Below, one piece after another: positions 34,849 to 41,462 of a DNA stretch of 41,462 bases. A program made the translations under genes and the position numbers. The stretch is from Sporodiniella umbellata (lineage: Eukaryota > Mucoromycota > Mucoromycetes > Mucorales > Rhizopodaceae): contig JAIXMR010000150.1 in assembly GCA_025677835.1 (NCBI GenBank), positions 1 through 41,462 of the forward strand, read 5' to 3'. The notes beneath the pieces are model-generated. The model ran no database searches, had not been told where the DNA came from, and worked only from the letters and a program-made list of their open reading frames with translations. Position 1 is the first letter of the stretch. Every line of letters begins with the position of its first letter.

Positions 34849-35039
34849 TCGTTTACTACGGAACAAGTTAACATACTACGCACCGCAGTAGTTGTTAACT
34901 AATATAAATACGCTCAATTATTCTTAAATAAAACGATATCTTTATTCTGATCTCAATTCTACGCGAGAGCTACAGAGTTTTAGTATTTCCCATCTAAACT
35001 CTTATTTCGTATTTCAAGTCCGATTCCAAACTTATTTTA
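34782..35039 (+). repeat. 3' LTR with a 259-bp internal deletion
   Basis: This LTR is 258 bp and identical to the 5' LTR except for one substitution (34830) and the absence of 259 bp. The junction lies at TAA (34905-34907), a 3-bp microhomology present at both ends of the missing segment in the 5' LTR. The missing part includes the TATA box. The last codons of pol overlap its first 67 bases. Confidence 0.93.
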
Positions 35040-35043
35040 CTGG

Positions 35044-36343
35044 CGATCAAGCACTGCATTAGCATGTTTTCTTTTCAATCCTAGGAGCTCTGTGTAAGGC
35101 CTTAATTTTTTTTTCTTTGGTTTCCAGGGGCTACTATGATGTTTTTGACGATGTTACTCAAAGAGTAAGTTAAACGTCAAGATATTACGTATACTATACT
35201 ATCAAATACTGCGATCCTTTTTTTTTTTTTTTAGTAATTGCTGTATGTCTGTTAACGAGTGCATTAGTTTATGCATATTATGCATATAGATCGTCAGTGT
35301 TAGTTACTGTCATAGGGTTTATCCCTGTTGCAATTTGTGACGACAGGAAAACGTACCAAGCGGATGGTACGGCATTCCTATTTGTATGCATGTTTGCTTG
35401 ATCTTCTTTGCTGTCGCACGTTACAGACGCTTTTTCAGATAGTCAAATTCATTAGAGAATATAGACGGCGTAACTTATTTTTCTTCCTCCTGTACCTGTT
35501 AATACCAAACGTTTGCATTATTATACCTCCACTCAATCTGGTCTGAACATGAATGAGCAAGACTAATTGAAACTCAGTTTGACAACAACAAAAGCTCTCA
35601 TTTCCCTTAAGAGCTCGTATACCCATAAAAAAAAATGATTACTTTTTTTTTCTCTCTTAGTTCTATTGAATATAATCAAAATCAATCAGACCCCTTGGAA
35701 TTTATGACCATACAACTCTCCTTCCCTTTAGTCTCATATCTGAACACCAACTTTGTACTGAAGTATCACAGCGTTGCCTCCCTGCCAATCTTGAAGTACA
35801 AGGCCCGTCAATTCAGATAACTTAAAGATTTACACTCCGTCTATAATCTGGTGTCTTACTGTGCGACAATGTGGTTTTTTTTGTTAGCATATGCCCCCCC
35901 CCTTTTTTTTTTTTTTTTTTTTTAGATTCAAGATTTCGCATCATTGGTAAATGAGACTTGTGCAACGTTCCAAGATTTGGGCTCGATGTATTTACATGTA
36001 TATCTTGGTAAAAGCAGGGTGTGCTGTGCTTGGCGTCTATCTTTACTTTTGCATGCTAAATAAAATACCCCTTATAGATTTTCAGGTCGAAAATACCGAG
36101 TCCACACCACAGTAACCTGAGACTTTTTGTAAGTCATATTTTGTAGAGGGCGGAGTGATCAGCAGTGGATCAAAAGGGTCTGTACATTATTCTATCTGCG
36201 TTTGAAACTTTTTCATCATTGATGGTAGTTTTTTTTTTTTTTTTTTTTTAAAAAAGCAAACTCAAAGTAGAGTGAGCGCGTCATATAACGACTTGGTTAG
36301 AATACGCCTTTTGAAATAACTTAGAATTCAGTTTTTGTCTATT
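35044..36343. other. Spacer with splice-like, coding-like fragments
   Basis: No complete gene. A short block at about 35148-35164 after a strong acceptor (TTTCCAG) is followed by GTAAGT. A second block at 35237-35350, after a T-rich acceptor, encodes a hydrophobic helix (IAVCLLTSALVYAYYAY). A third block at 35661-35820, after TTTTTTCTCTCTTAG, gives 52 open residues to a stop. Their phases do not join cleanly, so this may be a decayed membrane-protein gene. C9-T21 lies at 35894-35923. Confidence 0.35.
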
Positions 36344-36350
36344 TATATAA
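36344..36350 (+). promoter_or_regulatory. TATA box of cysteine-rich gene 2
   Basis: TATATAA followed by AAGG lies 68 bp before the ATG at 36412. Confidence 0.6.
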
Positions 36351-36411
36351 AAGGTTTGCTGTTTTTTTTCGATAGTAGAATAATATCAAAAACAAAACAT
36401 CTGATTATCCA

Positions 36412-36897
36412 ATGGTTCGCTTAACTTCTTTCCTCACATTAGCTCTTGGCTGTGCTCTGCTCACTATGGTTCACCAGACTGAAGCTGCTTGCAGACAATT
36501 TGGAATGGAGTGTTCTGATAATCCTAAAGACAACGCTCCATGTTGTACTAACTTTGTTTGTGGATCTAACAAACAGTGTGAATTGGCTTCCAATCTTAAT
36601 GCACATGACAGAGACTGTATAAAGCGTTTGGAAGGCAAATGTAAGTACCCAGGATCTGCTCCAGGCTTCTGCGACTGCTGCCCTACATTCAATCCTCCTA
36701 CTGGATGTTACAACATCCTTGGAAAGGTTGACGAGCTGATCAAGGCCAATGGTGTAGGATTCTTGAAGAACGTGACCAATCCATTCATTGAACTTTACAC
36801 TGGCTTCTGTAAAAACGAGATCGAAAGACAGGAGAAAAACTGCGATGACTGTGGTGAAAACTGTATTAGAACCAGAGACATAGGAAAACTACCTTAA
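36412..36897 (+). CDS. Secreted 16-cysteine protein, knottin-like N-terminus (copy 2)
   Basis: Single-exon, 161 aa. It has a 25-residue signal peptide (core FLTLALGCALLTMV, cleavage after TEA). The mature chain opens with C-x6-C-x9-CC-x4-C-x5-C, then SNLNAHDRDC, KYPGSAPGFCDCCPTFNP, a helical middle without cysteines, and CDDCGENC near the C-terminus. All 16 cysteines align with copies 1 and 3. The tail is nine residues longer (ending DIGKLP). One N-glycosylation sequon (NVT) is present in the middle. A poly-A signal AATAAA lies at 36935-36940. Predicted extracellular and disulphide-bonded; function unknown. The N-terminal pattern fits a cystine knot, but the second half is not a standard knottin. 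Confidence 0.92.
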   Translation: MVRLTSFLTLALGCALLTMVHQTEAACRQFGMECSDNPKDNAPCCTNFVCGSNKQCELASNLNAHDRDCIKRLEGKCKYPGSAPGFCDCCPTFNPPTGCYNILGKVDELIKANGVGFLKNVTNPFIELYTGFCKNEIERQEKNCDDCGENCIRTRDIGKLP

Positions 36898-37485
36898 CTA
36901 GTTTGATTTTTGAATTTGTATCTCAATCACACTTAATAAACTGCCCGAAAATAGCTTGAAAAATATATGCAATGTGAAAATAACTTTATAATACACATTT
37001 TTGTGATTGGGGTGATGTCAATCGTACCAGACAACAAGAATTTGAGATGAGAACACACCTACACTATAGCTTTAAGCAGAGATACAGTTACATATGTATC
37101 TAATTTTAGCCAACAAGTTTGACTTGCGAAAGTGTCGGTACTTTGACTATGTAAGGAGAGGTCGACTCTTACAATTACATTGCTACCCATTTTACAGAAA
37201 AAAATTGGTTTTATTGTACAAAAATTTTTTTTTTTTCAAGGAGCAAAGCATAAACATACTTTAGTACAAGCTTCGATCACTATATGAAGCACAAATTTGT
37301 ACCCCCCCCCCTTTTTTTTTTTTTAGAAGAAAAAAAGGCGCTTTGAGGCAAAAAAAAATTTGTGTTCACAAGCTATTCTCTTAGTTTTCACACGGTTCAT
37401 TCGAAACTGCGCTCTAAACTTGTACATGAAGGCGATCACGGAGCACTTGGTTTAGGGCCAGCTCATCCAGTGAAGACTTTTACAA
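36898..37485. other. Spacer between cysteine-rich genes 2 and 3
   Basis: It holds the poly-A signal of copy 2 (36935-36940) and AT-rich DNA with no gene. A C10-T13 tract at 37302-37324 ends in TTTTAGA, resembling the C9-T21 tract upstream of copy 2. Confidence 0.55.
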
Positions 37486-37493
37486 TATAAAAG
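37486..37493 (+). promoter_or_regulatory. TATA box of cysteine-rich gene 3
   Basis: TATAAAAG lies 59 bp before the ATG at 37545. Confidence 0.65.
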
Positions 37494-37544
37494 CGCTTTT
37501 TTCTTCCTAGAACGTATTGTTATTTAACTCTCTAAAGCAATATA

Positions 37545-38009
37545 ATGGCTCGTGCACTGCTTTTGGTTTCTTTGTTTCTTGGATGTATGCTACTTTGTAT
37601 GGTTCAGCATGTTGATGCTTGTAAAGGTCGTGGGTCAAAGTGCGATGACGACCTTTTCAAAAATGAATTGTGCTGTAGAGGAACAATTTGTATAAAAGGG
37701 CGATGTGAAATGGTTAGCAACCTCAGTCCTCATGATCTTGACTGTGACAGTAAACTTGGCAAGTATTGCAAGTACCCAGGATCTGCTACCGGCTATTGCG
37801 ACTGCTGTCCTGAGTTTAATCCTGACAATGTCTGTACCTCAAACGTTAGGGATGTAGGCAATCTGATCAAAGAAAAAGGCGTCGATGTTTTACTTGATGA
37901 GAGTAACCCACTTATACAACAATACAATTCACACTGCAAAAGAGTTGTGGAAGAACAAGACAAAAAATGTACTAAATGCGGACCTACTAGATGTATAAGA
38001 ACGTTTTAA
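37545..38009 (+). CDS. Secreted 16-cysteine protein, knottin-like N-terminus (copy 3)
   Basis: Single-exon, 154 aa. It has a 25-residue signal peptide (MARALLLVSLFLGCMLLCMV, cleavage after VDA). The mature chain opens C-x6-C-x9-CC-x4-C-x4-C, followed by SNLSPHDLDC, KYPGSATGYCDCCPEFNP and a C-terminal C-x2-C-x4-C. All 16 cysteines match copies 1 and 2, while residues between them vary strongly, as expected for a fast-evolving secreted family. AATAAA at 38031-38036 is the likely poly-A signal. Same strand as copies 1 and 2; copies 2 and 3 are 647 bp apart and probably arose by tandem duplication. Function unknown. Confidence 0.92.
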   Translation: MARALLLVSLFLGCMLLCMVQHVDACKGRGSKCDDDLFKNELCCRGTICIKGRCEMVSNLSPHDLDCDSKLGKYCKYPGSATGYCDCCPEFNPDNVCTSNVRDVGNLIKEKGVDVLLDESNPLIQQYNSHCKRVVEEQDKKCTKCGPTRCIRTF

Positions 38010-38308
38010 AAACCTTTCTTTTTTTTTTTGAATAAAAGCGTAATGTCAACCAAAATTATGGTGTAAGGCCCTTGTTATAGATGAATTTTGCTTTTAGAAA
38101 AAAGATATCAACTGACGAATTTTAAAAGCGCTATTATCAATATCGTCATAGCCTAAGTACTATTCGTATAGCCTAGACCAAACTCACTTGATAGGCTTTA
38201 GTTCCACGCTGTCCGTGGCAATTTTTTTTTTTTAGGGGATTTCAGAGAAATCCTGGTTTATTTAAAGTCAAATAGACTATTAAGGAATAAATATAGTAAT
38301 AATAATAA
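38010..38308. other. Spacer between copy 3 and the LINE tail
   Basis: The interval contains the poly-A signal of copy 3 (38031-38036), AT-rich DNA, and a short AAT microsatellite (about 38296-38308) abutting the LINE poly-A tail. No gene is seen. Confidence 0.55.
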
Positions 38309-41300
38309 TTTTTTTTTTTTTTTTTGTGGGGTCGACATTAAACGACTCAGTTCTTGGTAACAAGGAATCCAAAATCACTGATCATATGTCGTGACACAAC
38401 TGGAGTTCGGAGTGGAGCTGGAGAATGAGCTTTTACGTTTGAGCGAAAACTGTGGAAGTTGTGAAAGGGATCTGGTGAAAAATGTGATGCCAACGAGCAG
38501 ACCATATTGCTTGTAATGTACAAGCTATTATTTGGGCTGAGAACAGTTGGATCACAGACGTAGTTTTCGGATGTCTAGGAGGAAAGGCGGTTAGGTGTGT
38601 GACAGCTAAGTGTAAGTCTGAAAGGAAGAATCATATACAGGGCGACCAGTTATCATCGAAGTGGGTGTGTGCGGTCTGTTGCCAAACGGGGACTATTTTT
38701 GGGCAGGTGTATAAGAAATGAATCAAAGAGTCTTTTTCTTTCTCACAAAGAGGGTACAGGTCGGATTGGAATTTGGTCGGTAGAAATTTGTGTAGCAGAC
38801 CAGTATGAGGAATAGAGCGATGAAGGATTTTATACCAAATTGTTCTGGCTTTTAGTGGAATTTTTTGTGAACAAAACAGTGACCAAGGGATTTGCTTAGC
38901 TGCAAGATCCATGTTGAACTGGACACTTGCAGTAGATTTCGGTGATACCTCGAGTGTCTTTCGTTAGCTTATGAAAAGTCTAAATGTCCTAGGGGTAGTT
39001 TTAATCATCTCAGGCCTTAGTAGCCGAACAGAGTTGACTTTCCAAATAGATAGAAATATCGGTAGAAACTCTACTTGTGCAGTTGAAGAGTCTGGATATG
39101 TCTTGTGGAGATTGACTAGTGGAGAGAGACTTATGCGCCCTTCCCGGAGGAGGTTAATAATATTTTTACTAGTCTTGGTGTGGTAGCGTATCTCGATAGA
39201 AGAGAAGGTCCTAAGATGTAATGATGTAGATTGATCGAGGATCAAGATGTGATCATCTGTCAGACGACGAAAGGCTTTTTGTGAACACACAGAGGGGAGA
39301 GTGTGTGTGTGTAGTCTATCTGTGGAGGAAAAATTGCTAGTTTCTTACCAGGATAAATCAGTGTACTCAATAAAATGGAGAGGATGGTGTTGGGGTTGAT
39401 CGAGCAGTGTTGGGGCACTGAAGGCAAAACAGCTTTCAATTCGGAGAACAGAGAGGAGAAACAGTGTAATAAATGTTCTTAAAAGCGGTGAGATCGGAAG
39501 GAAGGGAAGAGTAAGGCGCGTAAACCAGTTTTAGAGGGGCAAGCCGGGTATGGTACCGAAGTAAATTGAAGCAAATACTGGGAGTATTTTACGCTGGGGT
39601 AAAGCAAAGGATCATATATGTTTGATATGTTCTGTAGCCCATCGTATTCGAGCATAGTCGGAACCAGCCATCTCCACTGAAGGGCTTTCATTTGCGTTAG
39701 AGGGTCCAGAGCCCCTAAACCTCCTGGGATCGGGGTAGTGTTAGGGTGTCAAAGCCAATTCGAGGAAAGGAGTTGTAGTTAAGAAACCTGCCTCCTATGC
39801 CCTGTAGCCTTTTAATTTGAAGCAGTGTCAAGGGTAGGATTCGCAATACATGCCATAGTTTGGAGAAGATCAAAGAGTTAAGGACGGTGCTCGACCACGA
39901 ATAGACAAATATCGTGACGAGTGGATTTGGCATGTTTGAACAATCTTCTGTGTGATTTTTTCTACAAAATTGTTCCTTTGAGATACTGAGGAATAAATAG
40001 GAAAACCCAAGTAAGTTAGAGCGGTAGGGGACTGACAATCATGCCATGTGTGAATGTCGTGGGCTTGTAGAATCGGTCTCCAGTGTGGTGATGGATTGCC
40101 AGAGAGTGAGAAAGCTTGAGTCTTGGAATAATTGAGCTTAGCATTAGATGCGTCAGCATATATTTCAGTAGCTTGGTATAGACGCGTGAGGTCTAGAGGA
40201 TCTTTCAATATAACTAAAACATCATCAGCATAAGCTAGTATTTTTATGGGTGGCGGAGCGGGTGAGGTGGAGTTTGCAGTATCAAAGGTGTTGTTTGAGC
40301 TGAAATCAAATCCTTTGAGGTTGAGGTCGGATGACACCAGTCGTAAAAAGGGATCAAAAGCTATGTTGAAAAGTAGCGGGCTGAGAGGATCGCCCTGTCT
40401 TAGTCCTCTTTCGGCCTTGAAGGCGGGGGTAGAGAAGCCGTTGACGTTGATGCTGATTTGTGTAGCAAAAAACAGGTTGGATATCGAGGATATCATTTGC
40501 TCAGGTACACCAAATTTCTTCATCACTCGAGAAAGATACTCGGGGTGTACTCTATCATAAGCTTTTTCTTGGTCAAGCATTAATCCAATGGCGTCTGATT
40601 TTTGAATAGTGGCAGAAGTTTGAATCAGCTGCAGTAGTCTGCCGTTTTCTCCAATGAATCGTTTTGGCATAAAGCCCATTTGGCACGGGGAAATACGCGC
40701 GGAAAACACATTCATCAGTCTCTGGTTTAACAGTCTTGTAAACACCTTGGCGTCAGTATTAATTAGAGAAATAGGTCTCCAATTTTTTAGGGACTGTAAG
40801 TCTCCTTTTTTGGGGAGGAGGGTAGTGCTAGTGTGTAGCCATGATGGAGGATAAATCCCATCAGCAAGGCATCGTTGTATACTTTCAGGATTAAAGTAGA
40901 AAGACCAGAATGTGGAAGATCAAGTTTAATATTTCGTATGGGATTCCATCCATGCCGGGGCTACTTTTCCGAGGGGATCGGCCAGCACCTCCAAGTATAT
41001 CCTCCATGTCGAATTGAGCAAAAGGGGTAGAGCTGATCAGGTGTTATGGATAAAGTATCGGGATGGTGTCTACGAGTTTTTGCACTTTGGTTAAGTCAAT
41101 TGGTTCAGCGGCGTATAGAGTGTTATAGTAGTGTATAACCGCGGACTGCATTTCGTGGGGTGAAGTACATAAATTGCCAGTTTGGGGATGGATCAGTGAT
41201 GGGATAAAACGCTGTGAGGCCGAGAAGAAACGGTACGTTTTAGATAGCCCGCCGAGGTTTCCCCCTTTTCTCTCCAAGTATTGCTTGCTTTGAGGGCCTG

Positions 41301-41462
41301 GTTCTGAGAGGTTTCTTGCTGAAGTAGACTAATATAGGATTCTGTCTTGATTATGGTAGCCTTTTGTGAGGGAGTAGGGGTATCGATTGACAGTAAGCGA
41401 AGGCGTTTCTTTTGAAGACGTTCTATGTGTCGGACTCGCCACGAGGCTTGACGGCGACCGAA
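38309..41462 (-). mobile_element. Decayed LINE (non-LTR retrotransposon), 3' half
   Basis: On the minus strand the element enters at the right edge within the ORF2 linker. It runs through reverse transcriptase and a zinc-binding domain and ends in a poly-A tail (T17 on the plus strand, 38309-38325). The 5' part lies outside the window. Higher G+C than its surroundings supports the boundary at about 38310. Several frame changes show it is inactive. Confidence 0.9.
38631..41462 (-). pseudogene. LINE ORF2: reverse transcriptase and zinc-binding C-terminus, frameshifted
   Basis: The linker (41462-41044) has RRQASWRVRHIERLQKKRLR and then a frame change before SLIHPQTGNLCTSPHEMQ. The reverse transcriptase (40745-39870) is intact over 291 residues. 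It contains MGFMPKRFIGEN, LDQEKAYDRVHPEYL, GLRQGDPLSPLLFNIAFDP and the catalytic LAYADD (YADD at 40232-40221). Downstream pieces in other frames (40038-39715, 39691-39479, 39290-38964) belong to the connector. Segment 38912-38631 has IWYKILHRSIP and LCEKEKDSLIHFLYTCP, the zf-RVT domain found at LINE C-termini. At least four frame changes are present. Confidence 0.9.

Larger units (their letters stand above)
29438..35039 (+). mobile_element. Ty3/gypsy LTR retrotransposon, recently inserted, now defective
   Basis: The element has direct LTRs (29438-29954 and 34782-35039) and a gag-protease-RT-RNase H-integrase order, which defines Ty3/gypsy. A target-site duplication flanks it: ACTGG at 29433-29437 and again at 35039-35043. 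The first A overlaps the LTR end, so the duplication is 4 or 5 bp. Shared LTR sequence differs by one substitution (29486 C, 34830 T), indicating a young insertion. Two lesions are visible: a 259-bp deletion in the 3' LTR and a 232-bp insert in pol at 32086-32317. It separates two members of a cysteine-rich gene family. Confidence 0.95.

Overview
This window is nuclear DNA from a filamentous fungus, most likely a Mucoromycota/Mucorales mould. The evidence is short GT-AG introns (about 48-80 nt, one with a TACTAAC branch point), very AT-rich intergenic DNA full of homopolymer runs, and clearly fungal genes: a Num1/Mcp5 cortical anchor, a P3A H+-ATPase and a Bsd2/Ndfip protein. The genus cannot be fixed from sequence alone.

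Layout. Positions 1-2489 hold the 5' half (gag-like ORF1 with zinc knuckles, then endonuclease) of a decayed LINE on the minus strand. From 2.5 to 10.3 kb the DNA is AT-rich and gene-poor, with a 27-bp minisatellite, one possible structured RNA and one unassigned spliced fragment. A head-to-head pair follows: a Siw14-type phosphatase (minus, 10378-11250) and a Bsd2/Ndfip-like adaptor (plus, 11433-12537), sharing a 182-bp promoter. Next on the plus strand are a 1480-aa Num1/Mcp5-like protein (14751-19429) and a 763-aa protein joining two cyclic-nucleotide-binding domains to an F-box and leucine-rich repeats (20005-22561). A plasma-membrane H+-ATPase (minus, 22750-25714) converges on the latter. 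I assembled these five genes from 5-6 exons each by matching splice sites, phase and protein family; every one adds up to a whole number of codons.

The right third (28.5-38.0 kb) is an array of three intronless, TATA-promoter genes for small secreted 16-cysteine proteins. Each has a 25-residue signal peptide and a knottin-like N-terminal cysteine pattern. A Ty3/gypsy LTR retrotransposon sits between the first and second copies. It is flanked by a 4-5 bp target duplication, its LTRs differ by one substitution plus one 259-bp deletion, and its pol is interrupted by a 232-bp insert. The window ends (38309-41462) in the 3' half of a second decayed minus-strand LINE (reverse transcriptase, zinc-binding domain, poly-A tail).

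How it fits together: the central block is conserved housekeeping and signalling (phosphatase, ubiquitin-ligase adaptor, cortex anchor, possible cyclic-nucleotide-linked F-box receptor, proton pump). The right side is an accessory, transposon-rich region with a secreted cysteine-rich family. The two observations I consider most novel are that family and the cNBD-cNBD-F-box-LRR protein, which also carries an RRASI motif.
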